From Cucumis sativus (lineage: Eukaryota > Streptophyta > Magnoliopsida > Cucurbitales > Cucurbitaceae), in NCBI RefSeq assembly GCF_000004075.3, contig NC_026660.2:15271837-15335836 (forward strand): a stretch of DNA of 64,000 bases, in the 5' to 3' direction. The position numbers and the translations under genes are program-made. Shown piece after piece: positions 11,534 through 22,109 of this stretch (position 1 is the stretch's first letter; each line of letters begins with the position of its first letter). Below the pieces are notes generated by a model, which was not told where the DNA came from, made no database searches, and was given only the letters and a program-made list of their open reading frames with translations.

Positions 11534-11920
11534 AAGAAGCTATGGTGCTCATTATTGTAATGAAAAACTTTTGAAAAATTTTGAAATTTGGACAAAATTT
11601 GAAATCCCCCAAGTTTAGACTATAATGTACTGCAATAAAATTTGAAATCCCCCAATAATTAATATAATGTACTGCAATAAAATTAAAATACTAAAGAATG
11701 TGTTAGGATGTTAGGGTAAGCAAAAAGTAAAATCAATGGCAAAAAAAGGGAAAAATTGAAGGGCATCAACAAAAAACCCTCAACCTTTAATTAACGAAAT
11801 TCTGGTTTTGGTTAGGCCAAAAATGAAGTTCCCGCTCATTTTTTTTATGACAAATCTTTAATTAACGAAATTCAAATAAAGAATAGGTTTGCTTTCAAGT
11901 AATCCTCTGATCAGGTTTAC

Positions 11921-12441
11921 CTCATTAAAGAATTCATCTGCATCTGTCCACTGACGCTAACTTCATCGTCACATAACCTTCTGTATTATATTATCCCCTT
12001 CATCTCCGTCCTTGGATGGCGGCAGCAAGCGCACTACCACCTGAAAATCACATAGACAGTTCACACTAGGCAAAACTTCCTAACTTGAATCTTAAACTAA
12101 AATTGTCACTACACCATCGAAATTAAGACAAATAATCCAAAACCCCCATAATCACACCACAACATGTAAAGTACCTTCACACTAGAATCAGACAATCCAG
12201 AGATGGAATTCTCAGGAACGGTCTTCATACCTTCTGCTTAAGTGGGTTAGAAGAGGGAGGCCTAGGTGGAAGCGGGCTCTTCCACTTAGCCGACGAGGGT
12301 TTGGAATCAGGAACCATGGAGTCGGGATCTGATGGTGACGGTGGAACAAAAGGACTTTGGAAGACGAATTGGGTTTCCGAGGGGTCTACCGCTCTTGATT
12401 CTGGCGCCGTTAGGGCTAGGAGAAGATGATGGCGTGGATCG
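11921..12441 (-). pseudogene. KIN-12 (PAKRP1-type) kinesin N-terminal fragment, broken
   Basis: An exon-like block from the ATG at 12317 to a GT donor after 12231 encodes MVPDSKPSSAKWKSPLPPRP followed by PSSNPLKQK. This strongly resembles the SPLPPRPPSSNPLKRK motif ahead of the motor domain in phragmoplast kinesins of the KIN-12 family. The frame is open upstream to about 12441. A second block with an AG acceptor, starting at 12040, reads VVVRLLPPSKDGDEGDNIIQ then KV, like the first beta strand of the motor. It then shifts frame, and the next frame continues with DDEVSVSGQ, matching the expected DD-S-x-x-I-N-GQ stretch. Homology ends by about 11921. No ATPase P-loop or motor core is present. 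The family assignment is from memory of the motif. Confidence 0.55.
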
Positions 12442-12449
12442 GCAAGATG

Positions 12450-13640
12450 GGCAACTCACAGAGAGCGAAGGCAAAGGGGAGAGGGGAGAGGGGAGAGGAA
12501 GTAGAGAGAGTTACCGTTGGAAGAAGGATCGGGAAGAAATTTGAAGGGAGAGAACACGCGAGGGTTCTGTATAAAAGGCAATAATAATCCCTACTTTTTT
12601 TAATATTACTTATTAATGAAAATAATTAAAAGTTTAAATAATCCATAACACATGTACTTCTTATCGGTTATTAGAATTAAAAAAAAAAGTCGACAAATAA
12701 AATTTGTAAAATTATCATACATCAAGAACAAAAAAAAAAAAATACATTTGTGAGATAAAAAAATGTATAAAAGATAAAAAATGAATCACTTTAATTTTAA
12801 TAATATTTTATATCTTATCTTGAAAGATATAAAAAATATTAAAATGTATCTATCTCGAAATAGGTTTTGAACTACGTCCCAAGTGGAATAAAAAATTGTT
12901 ACCAAACTCTTAAACATAGAATTTCATAATCTTTCCATAATTTGTATGTTAGTATGAGTTTGTAGGGTGTGTTTGACCCATGAAGTTAGAAGTAGTGTAT
13001 AAAAGTAGAAGTTGTAAAATCCAATTCTTGTTTGACCTAAATAGTTGGCGGATCATTATTAGAAATTTAATTCTAAGCACTCTACTTGTCCAACATCACA
13101 ATTTATTCAATTAGATAGTTAAAGAAAATGAAGTCACAAGGTTCTTTATTAATGTCCTTAAAATTCCTTCTTCCATCTAATGCTACAAATATGAACAATC
13201 AACATTCACGAAAGGACAAAAAATGAACTACATACAATACAACAAGAAAACAGATAAAGTCAAAGCCAGGGTACATTGTATTGATGCCAAACTTGTTTAC
13301 GAAGCTCATGAAAAATAAGTTGATGCAGACCATTGGTTGTTTCACACCAACTACTTTTCTATAGACAAATAGTCTACCCATAAATTAAGAGACAATAACC
13401 GAGGAGAGCATAGAAGTTGGAAGGTATTTACCTTGTTGTTGATGCAAAGAGATAGTAAGCAGAGGTCGTCAGAGGATGTGGAACTTAAGATCTACAGTAT
13501 GGTGGATAAATTATTTGGGTCAACAGTTATATTTTAGAGTTTGGAATGATGAAAAGAGTTTATATACTGTGATATTACATTCAATGCACTCACCAAAAAA
13601 ACGATGTAGAAGGAAGGAAGAAGAAAGACTAACTTTGAAT
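12450..13640. other. Intergenic DNA without a recognised gene
   Basis: This is AT-rich sequence with poly-A runs. A short minus-strand frame at 13199-13381 has no recognisable motif. Nothing can be annotated with confidence. Confidence 0.4.
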
Positions 13641-13970
13641 CATTAGCTTCAAGTGTCTAACAGTAGTAGAGGATGGACTTGTAGACGACGAACCCTAAGC
13701 AAAACCAATGTGGACGACGGTGAGAGATCAGAATGTTGTTGTGAAATCGTGAGAGGCAGGGTATCGCAGTCGTCGTGTTGGGTTTTACCGTGGCTTTCGC
13801 AGTCGTGCTAGAGCGCACTAGAGAGCAAAAATAATTAGATTGAAATTGGCTAGAAATTGAGGGAAATATTTGGAGGGAACTTAAATATTTATTTCCCACT
13901 TTTTCTTTGTTCTTCTTTTCCATATCCCATTTAAAATAATGGGCTATCAAAAGTTTGTTTTGGTGTAGTG
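13640..13970 (-). mobile_element. Possible CACTA-type transposon terminus
   Basis: Read on the minus strand from 13970, the sequence begins CACTACACCAAAACAAAC, which resembles the terminal inverted repeat of plant CACTA (En/Spm) elements. The sequence that follows looks like a 5' leader with CGTCGT-rich DNA. No convincing partner terminus or 3 bp target-site duplication was found. The only similar string, CACTACACCA at 12107-12116, has mismatched flanks. This is a single-end, low-confidence call. Confidence 0.3.
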
Positions 13971-14500
13971 CTATTTGTGTCCCGAATCGTCCCTCATCAA
14001 ATTGAGAATTTTCCGCCCATTCCGTGGAGACCTGACTCCACAAGAATCTTTGTTATCCCTAGCAACCATTGCATGTTGATCACGACTCGTCACTAGCAAG
14101 TTGTTTTATAGTGAACATTTGACATTGATAGAAATAATTTTTGTATATAACAAATTAAACAAACTTATATACATAACACTTGTGTGAAATTGTTTGTCAA
14201 ACACACATATGTTTTTGTTTTACGAAGTTTTTATTGAAAGCCAATTTTTAAAAAATATTTTTCTTTAGACATTCCAAGTGGACTCTAAATTTGGGTCATT
14301 GTTATAATATAGTTCTAACTAAATCTGATTCTTGGCATGGGTACGAGTTGTGAAAGGGAAGGAAACGCAGAGCAGCCAAATCTTAATGTAATTACCATCG
14401 AAATCAAAAAACTTCAAAAGCAGTATTGTTCCATAAGTAAAACAAGCATTTAAACCAAAAAGTTATGGGTTAAATATCAATCACGTTTTTAAACAAGCAT

Positions 14501-15020
14501 CTAATAACACACAACCCTATAACTCTAACCAAAACCTTAGACTATGAAACCCCAAACGCTCCACCCCGAATCTTGTAATCACGAACTTCGAACCGATCCA
14601 TGCACCCTAAACCCTAAACCTCTAAACCCCCAATCCCGAAATCCAAACCCAAAATCCTAAACATTGAACCCTAAAGTACCCTTTAACCCCTAACCCCAAA
14701 CCATGAACCCCGAACCCCGAAACTCGAACCTCGAACCTCGAAACCTATAACCCCAAAACCACAAACCTCAAAACCTCGAAAAGTTTAAACCTCGAAACCA
14801 AAACCCCTAAACCCAAACCCCAAACCTTCCAACCTCCCATCCCCCAAACCCCCAACCCCCAAAACCCCAAAACCTCGAAACCTCGAAACCCAAACCCCAA
14901 CCCCTCAAACCTTCCAACCCCTAACCCCTAAACCTACAAACCCCCAAACCTCCAAAACCCCTAAACTTTGATTAATATTGGTCATCGTCTCGGAAACTAA
15001 TAACACACAACCCTATAACT
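14501..15020. repeat. 24 bp direct repeats flanking the telomere-like tract
   Basis: An identical 24 bp sequence beginning CTAATAACACACAACCCTAT occurs at 14501-14524 and 14997-15020. The pair brackets the C/A-rich telomere-like tract and touches the first unit of the satellite array, which suggests a duplication or a recombination junction. Confidence 0.9.
14560..14975 (+). repeat. Degenerate interstitial telomere-like tract (CCCTAAA-type)
   Basis: About 400 bp are made of C-rich heptamer-like units. Two perfect plant telomere units in tandem occur near 14604-14617 (CCCTAAACCCTAAA). Around them are many variants such as CCCCAAA, CCTCGAAA, CCCCTAA and CCTTCCAA. G is almost absent. This is the C-rich telomeric strand in decayed form, inside the chromosome arm sequence and directly next to satellite DNA. 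Confidence 0.8.
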
Positions 15021-15035
15021 ATAAACTAATAACAC

Positions 15036-16890
15036 TACTAGGTGGCCTCATTTTGAGTAATTTTAAAGTTTTTTCCCACAAAAACTGCTTGGAGACGTCC
15101 TAGACTCTGTTTTTATTTTTCTCCCAATACTTTTCTTCGAATGGTTTAGTTTTTTTGTTCTAGTTTGTTGCACCTATTTTGATCGATGAGAGTCGGCGGA
15201 TAAGTGTGGCATCCCATCTATTTTGCATACTGTATGACATATAAAAATACCCTAGGACCTAGGGGTCGAGTGGGGCTCGTTGGTGGTATACTACGGTAGC
15301 GCCAAAAATGGTCTAAAAATGGCCAACGCTTTAGCCTACAAAAAAATGGCCAATTTTGAACCATGTTAAAATGTCTCGAAAGTTCACATCTAACTACTAG
15401 GTGGCCTCATTTTGAGTAATATTAAAGTTTTTTCTCACAAAAAATGCTCGGAGATGCCCCAGACTCTGTTTTTATTTTTCTCCCAATACTTTTCTTCGAA
15501 TGGTTTAGTTTGTTTGTTCTACTTTGTTGCATCTATTTAGACTGATGAGAGTCGACGAATAAGTGTGGCATCCCATCTATTTTGCATATTGCATGACATA
15601 GAAAAATACCCTAGGGCCTAGGGATCGGGTGTGGCTCGTTGGTGGTGTACTACGGTAGCGCAGAAAACGGTCCAAAAATGGCCAATGCTAAAGCCTACAA
15701 AAAAATTGCCGATTTTGAACCATGTTAAAATGTCTCGAAAATCACGTATAACTACTAGGTGGCCTCATTTTGAGTAATATTAAAGTTTTTGCCAACAAAA
15801 ACTGCTTGGAGACGCCCCATACTCAGTTTTTATTTTTCTCCTAATACTTTTCTTCGAATGGTTTAGTTTTTTTGTTCTACTTTGTTGCACCTATTTAGAT
15901 CGATGAGAGTCGGCAGATAAGTGTGACATCTCATCTATTTTGCATATTGTATGACACAAAAAAAATAGCATAGGGCCTAGGGATAGGGTGGGGCTCGTTG
16001 ATGGCGTTCTACGTTAGCACCCAAAACGGTCAAAAAATGGCCAATGCTTTAGCCTACTAAAAAATGGCCAATGCTAAAGCCTACAAAAAAATTGCCGATT
16101 TTGAACCATGTTAAAATGTCTCATAAATTTACGTATAACTACTAAGTGGCCTCATTTTGAGTAATATTAAAGTTTTTTCCCACAAAAACTGCTTGGAGAC
16201 GCCCCAGACTCGATTTTTATTTTTCTCCTAATACTTTTCTTCGATTGGTTTAGTTTTTTTCATTTCCTTTTGTTGCACCTATTTAAACTGACAATAGTCG
16301 GCAGATAAGTGTGGCATCTCATCTATTTAGCATACTGTATGACACAAAAAAATAGTCTAAGGCCTAGGGATAGGGTGGGGCTCGCTGATGGCGTTCTACG
16401 TTAGCATCCAAAACAGTCAAAAAATGGTCATTGCTTTAGCCTACAAAAAAATGGCTAATTTTGAACCATGTGAAAAAAGTCTCGAAAATTCAAATTTAAC
16501 CACTAGGTGGCCTCATTTTGAGTAATATCAAATCTTTTCAAACAAAAATGGCTCGGAGATGCCCCATACTCAGTTTTTATTTTTCTTCCAGTACTTTTCT
16601 TCGAATGGTTTAGTTTTTTTGTTCTACTTTGTTGCACCTATTTAGACCGAGGTTAGTTCGCGGGTAAGTGTGGCATCCCATCTATTTTGCATATTGTATG
16701 ACACAGAAAAATAACCTAGTGCTTAGGGGTCGGGTGAAGCTCGCTTGTGGTGTACTACGGTAGCACCCAAAACGGTCAAAAATGGTCAATGCTTTAACCT
16801 ACTAAAAAATGGCCAATTTTTTACCATGTGAAAAAAGTCCTGAAAATTCAGATCAAACCACTAGCTGACCTCATTTTGAGTAATATTAAA
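15036..16890 (+). repeat. Satellite array A: five units of ~359 bp
   Basis: The anchor GGTGGCCTCATTTTGAGTAA recurs at 15041, 15400, 15758, 16145 (variant), 16506 and 16864 (variant), so the spacings are 359, 358, 387, 361 and 358. The longer third unit contains a ~29 bp internal duplication of the GGCCAATGCTxxAGCCTAC segment. Units differ by scattered substitutions. The first and last thirds of each unit match the reverse complement of the 182 bp monomer of array B. The middle ~178 bp (from CTCCCAATACTTTTC through GTGTACTACGGTA) is absent from array B. Confidence 0.95.
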
Positions 16891-19800
16891 GTTAGATATG
16901 AATTTTCGATTCCTTTTACATCATTCTAAATTGGGTCTCGGGCACATCTTTTTCTGCCTTTGTTGGCAAAAACTTTAATACCACTCAGAATGATGTCACC
17001 CAGTATTTAGATGTGAGTTTTTGAGACATTTGGCATTGTTCTAAGATGGGTCCTTTCTTCGTAGGCTAATGCATTGGCCAATTTTTCAACGTTTTCAGGC
17101 GATAATAAAAACTGACTTCCATGCATATTTTTTTCGACCTTTATGGTTAACAAACTTTAATAGCACTCAAAATGAGGCCACCTAGTAGTTAGATGTGAAT
17201 TTTCGAGACCCTTGACATCGTTCTAAGATGGGTCCTCTCTTCGTAGGCTAATGCATTGGCCCTTTTTTCAACGTTTTGGGGTAAAAATAAAAACAGACTC
17301 CTGGGCATATTTTTTAAGGCCTTTATGGCAAAAAAAACTTCAATACCACTCAAAATGAGGCCACTCAGTAGTTAGCCGTGAGTTTTCGAAACCTTTGACA
17401 TCGTTCTAGGATGGGTCCTCTCTTCGTAGGCTGATGCATTGGCCATTTTTTCAACGTATTGGGATGAAAATAAAATCTGACTCCTAGATATCTTTTTTTC
17501 GGCCTTTATGGGCAAAAAACTTTAATACCACTCAAAATGAGGTCACACAGTAGCTATATGTGAATTTACGAGACCTTTGACATCGTTCTAAGATGGGTCA
17601 TCTCTTCGTAGCCTAATGCATTGACCTATTTTTCAACGTTTTGAGACGAAAATAAAAACCGACTCCCGGGCATATTTTTTTTCGGCATTTATGGGCAAAA
17701 AACATTAATACCACTCAAAATGAGGCCACCCAATAGTTAGATGTGAGTTTTCGAGACATTTGACATCGTTCTAAGATGGGTTCTCTATTTGTAGGCTAAT
17801 GCATTGGCCCTTTTTTCAACCTTTTGGTGCGAAAATAAAAATCGACCCCTGGTCATATTTTTTTTGGCCTTTTTCGGCAAATAACTTTAATACCACTCAA
17901 AATGAGGCAACCCAATAGTTAGCTGTGAGTTTTCAAAACCTTTGACATCGTTCTAGGATCGGTCCTCTCTTCGTAGGCTAATGCATTTGCCCATTTTCAA
18001 ACGTTTTGGGAAAAAAATAAAAATCGACTCCCAGGCATATTTTTTTCGGTCTTTATGGGCAAAAAACTTTAATACCACTCAGATTAAGGCAACCCAGTAG
18101 TTAGATTTGAATTTTTGAGACCCTTGACACAGTTCTAAGATGGGTCCTCTCTTCGTAGGCTAATGTACTGACCCTTTTTTCAACGTTTTGGGACGAAAAT
18201 AAAAACCGACTCCCGGGCATATTTCTTTTGGCCTTTATGGGCAAAAAACTTTAATACCACTCAAAATGATGCCACCTAGTAGTTAGATGTGAATTTTCGA
18301 GACTTTTGACACCGTTCTAAGATGAGCCCTCTCTTCGTAGGCTAATGCATTGGCCCTTTTTCAAAGTTTAGGGGTGAAAATAAAAACCGACTCCCTGACA
18401 TATGTTTTTCGGCCTTTATAGGCAAAAAACTTTAATACCACTCAAAATGAAGTCACACAGTAGTTAGATGTGAATTTTCGAGACTTTTGAACTCGTTCTA
18501 AGATGGGTCCTCTCTTCGTAGGCTAATGCATTGACCCTTTTTTCAACGTTTTGGGGCGAAAATAAAAATCGGATCCAGGACATATTTTTTTCGGCCTTTA
18601 TGGACAAAAAACTTTAATACCACTCAAAATGAGGCCACCCAATAGTTAGCTGTGAGTTTTCAAAACCTTTGACATCGTTCTAGGATCGGTCATCTCTTCG
18701 TAGGCTAATGCATTTGCCCTTTTTCAAACGTTTTGGGGCAAAAATAAAAATCGACTCCCAGACATATTTTTTTCGGCCTTTATGGGCAAAAAACTTTAAT
18801 ACCACTCAGATTGAGGCAACCCAGTAGTTAGATTTGAATTTTTGAGACCCTTGACACCGTTCTAAGATGTGTCATCTCTTCGTAGGCTAATGCATTGGCC
18901 ATTTTTTCAACGTTTTGGTGCGAAAATAAAAACCGACTCTCGGGCATACATTTTTCGGCCTTTACGGGCAAAAAACTTTAATATCACTCAAAATTAGGCC
19001 ACCCAGTAGTTAGATAAGAATTTTTGAGATCCTTGACACCGTTCTAAGATGGGTCGTCTCTTCGTAGGCTAATGCATTAACCCTTTTTTCAACGTTTTGG
19101 GGCAAAAATAAAAACCGACTTCCCGACATATTTTTCGGCCTTTACGGACAAAATTTTTTAATACCACTCAAAATGAGGTCACCCAGTAGTTAGATGTGAA
19201 TTTTCGAGACCCTTTTCACCGTTCTAAGATGGGTCCTCTCTTCGTAAGCTAATGCATTGGTCCTTTTTTCAACGTTTTGGGGCGAAAATAAAAACCGACT
19301 CCCGGACATATATTTTTTCCTTTATGGGCAAAAAACTTTAATATCACTCAAAATGAGACCAACCAGTAGTTAGATGTGAATTTTTGAGACCGTTGACACC
19401 GTTCTAAGATGGGTCCTCTCTTCGTAGGCTAATGCATTGGCCATTTTTCAACGTTTTGGGGCGAAAATAAAAATCGACTCCCGGTGATATTTTTTTCGGC
19501 CTTTATGGGCAAAAAACTTTAATACCACTCAGAATGAGGCCACCTAGTAGTTAGATGTGAATTTTCGAGACTTTTAACACCGTTCTAAGATGGGTCATCT
19601 CTTCGTAGGCTAATGCATTGGCCCTTTTTCAAAGTTTAGGGGCGAAAATAAAAACCTACTCCCGGGCATATGTTTTTCGGCCTTTATGGGCAAAAAACAT
19701 TAATACCACTTAAAATGAGGCCACACAGTAGTTAGATGTGAATTTTCGAGACTGTTGAACTCGTTCTAAGATGGGTCCTCTCTTCGTAGGCTAATGCATT

Positions 19801-20930
19801 GACCCTTTTTTCAACGTTTTGGGGAGAAAATAAAAATCGACTCCGGGGCATATTTTTTTCGGGCTTTATGGACAAAAAACTTTAATACCACTCAAAATGA
19901 GGCCACCTAGTAGTTAGATGTGAATTTTTTAGAACTTTGACACCGTTTTAAGATGAGTCATTTCTTCGTAGGCTAATGGATTGACCATTTTTTCAACGTT
20001 TTGGGGCGAAAATAAAAATTGAATCTCATGCATATTTTTTTCAGCCTTTATGGGCAAAAAACTTTAATACCACTCAAAATGAAGCCACCTAGTAGTTAGA
20101 TGTGAATTTTCGAGACCTTTGACATCGTTCTAAGATGGGTTCTCTCTCGTAGGCTAATGCATTGGCCCTTTTTTCAACGTTTTGGGGCGAAAATCAAAAT
20201 CAACTCCCAGACATATTTTTTTCGGCCTTTATGGGCAAAAAACGTTAATACCACTTAGAATGAGGTCACCCAGTAGTTAGATGTGAATTTTCGAGACCCT
20301 TGACACCGTTCTAAGATGGGTCATCTCTTCGTAGGCTAATGTATTGACCCTTTTTTCAACGTTTTGGGATAAAAATAAAAACCGACTCCCGGGCATATTT
20401 CTTTTGGCCTTTATGGGCAAAAAACTTTAATACCACTCAAAATGAGGCCACCTAGTAGTTAGATGTGAATTTTCGAGACTTTTGACACCGTTCTAAGATG
20501 AGTCGTCTCTTCGTAGGCTAATGCATTGGCCCTTTTTCAAAGTTTAGGGGCGAAAATAAAAACCGACTCCCGGGCATATGTTTTTCGGCCTTTATGGGCA
20601 AAAAACTTTAATACCACTTAAAATGAGGCCACATAGTAGTTAGATGTGAATTTTCGAGACTTTTGAACTCGTTCTAAGATGGGTCCTCTCTTCGTAGGCT
20701 AATGCATTGACCCTTTTTTCAACGTTTTGGGGAGAAAATAAAAATCGACTTCGGGGCATATTTTTTTCGGCCTTTATGGACAAAAAACTTTAATACCACT
20801 CAAAATGAAGTCACCTAGTAGTTAGATGTGAATTTTTGAGACCTTTGACATCGTTCTAAGATGGGTTCTCTCTTCGTAGGCTAATGCATTGGCCATTTTT
20901 TCAACGTTTTGGGGCGAAAATCATAAAGGT
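16890..20930 (-). repeat. Satellite array B: about 22 units of ~182 bp, inverted relative to array A
   Basis: The anchor CCACTCAAAATGAGGCCACC recurs from 16981 to 20796 at steps of 180-183 bp (for example 17164, 17347, 17529, 17712, 17894, 18076, 18258, 18439, 18621, 18803). Each unit also contains CTTCGTAGGCTAATGCATTG, TTTTCAACGTTTTGGGGCGA and TTCGGCCTTTATGGGCAAAA. It is the reverse complement of the outer parts of the array A unit, so the two arrays are head to head. The array ends abruptly near 20925 within a unit. Confidence 0.96.
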
Positions 20931-21504
20931 GTAATGAAATATTTATTACAATAAATTATATATTTTTTAAAATATGTGATATTTAAATTTAATGTGAAGG
21001 ACAAATGATAATAAAAATCTCGAAAGCTTATTAATAAAAATAAATGAGATTTTTTTTTTTTTTACATTAATCTAAAATCATAACCAAATTAGATGTTTTC
21101 TCTAATTCTTTCACAAAATTTTTGTCATGTGGCTCATTTTAATATAGCAGTGATTACAAATTTAGTTTACATCTTGACAATATTAGTCTCTATTTCTTTT
21201 AATAAGAAAAAGTGCAATAAATATGTAACCTCTTACTGCTAAACCAAATTTAATTAGTGTTTATGCAATTTTTTAATATACTTCCTTTCTTGAAATTACC
21301 TATTAATATAATTATATCAGTGTCTATTATGATATTACCTTTCAAGTCTAATTTTTGATTAGTTTGAATTGTCTATTAATTGATTTTTTTATCTTATAAA
21401 GTTTAACCAAAACCAATTCCAATCACCATCTCACATTGTAATGTTGTTATTTTAAAAATTAAACTTCATTTTATTTATTGATAAAAATCTCCAAGTTAGC
21501 ACCC
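20931..21504. other. AT-rich spacer and 3' flank of the first PMEI gene
   Basis: The satellite stops near 20925 and unique AT-rich DNA follows. The stretch 21145-21275 is duplicated at 23330-23475. No gene was recognised. Confidence 0.55.
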
Positions 21505-22023
21505 TCAAAAAAGATTGGATATAACCAAAATAATACTGCATATATCATTTATAGTCTTGCCATTCTCCAAAAGCAATGATGTATCCTTCGGTGGCTGAGC
21601 GAACTTATCTTGACAATCACCAATATTCGTCATGGCACCAGAAGTTACAATATTGACACCATTAAAGTCCTCAACTGCTAAGTCCTTTTGGGCATTTTCA
21701 ATATCACCAACAGCTTCATCATAGCTCTCAACACAAGATGAATATCGTTGCTTAAGTTGAGGATTAGTGGCGGTTTTTGCCAATGAGTTGGCTAGGGTCA
21801 AAGATTTGCCAGCATTTGTATGGGCAAGGTTTAAGGTGTATACAACCAAGCCTTTCAGATCTGTAGTGCCTGCGGATTTCAACACACTTGAACAAAATGG
21901 CGGATTCGAGGTTTTTGGACAAATGGTGGAAATGACATCGTTAGATGATGCCACATATGAAATGATGATGAACAAAAGAACTCCAATGAGAGAGACAGTA
22001 ATGAAACAAGAGTTATTGGCCAT
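21505..22023 (-). CDS. Pectin methylesterase inhibitor-like protein (PMEI copy 1)
   Basis: This intronless gene encodes 172 residues from the ATG at 22023; an in-frame ATG 27 nt upstream would place a polar extension before the signal peptide. A hydrophobic secretion signal (about 1-26) is followed by the PMEI four-helix domain. Conserved cysteines are C35 and C44 in ICPKTSNPPFC, C97, C137, and a fifth at C162. In the family the first four form two disulfides. The C-terminus IILVISNLF resembles kiwifruit PMEI. PMEIs bind and inhibit pectin methylesterases in the cell wall; the same fold also covers invertase inhibitors, so the target is inferred. A TATA-like box lies at 22100-22107, about 80 nt upstream. 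It is one of four related neighbours. Confidence 0.9.
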   Translation of the reverse strand: MANNSCFITVSLIGVLLFIIISYVASSNDVISTICPKTSNPPFCSSVLKSAGTTDLKGLVVYTLNLAHTNAGKSLTLANSLAKTATNPQLKQRYSSCVESYDEAVGDIENAQKDLAVEDFNGVNIVTSGAMTNIGDCQDKFAQPPKDTSLLLENGKTINDICSIILVISNLF

Positions 22024-22098
22024 TTTATAAAATTCTTCGTTCTTTGCCAATATTGTGTTCTTATTGATATCTTATTGATATGAGTCAATTCATCAATA

Positions 22099-22107
22099 CA
22101 TATATAG
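22099..22107 (-). promoter_or_regulatory. TATA-like box of PMEI copy 1
   Basis: CTATATATG on the minus strand lies about 80 nt upstream of the start codon. The surrounding 40 bp (ATATATAGATGAATTTTAGA on the plus strand) is nearly the same as the region upstream of PMEI copy 3. Confidence 0.5.
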
Positions 22108-22109
22108 AT

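Noticed and set aside
12107-13970. A complete CACTA element carrying the KIN-12 fragment
   Set aside because: The CACTACACCA at 12107 matches only the first 10 bases of the putative terminus at 13970, and the flanking triplets (TGT and CTA) do not form a target-site duplication. The second KIN-12 block lies outside the interval.
13657-14043. A 128-residue minus-strand open frame as a gene
   Set aside because: It spans the possible transposon terminus, has no family motif and shows simple low-complexity composition.
14560-20930. A present-day chromosome end or centromere
   Set aside because: The telomere-like units are highly degenerate and the arrays total only ~6 kb between ordinary genes, so this is an interstitial block.
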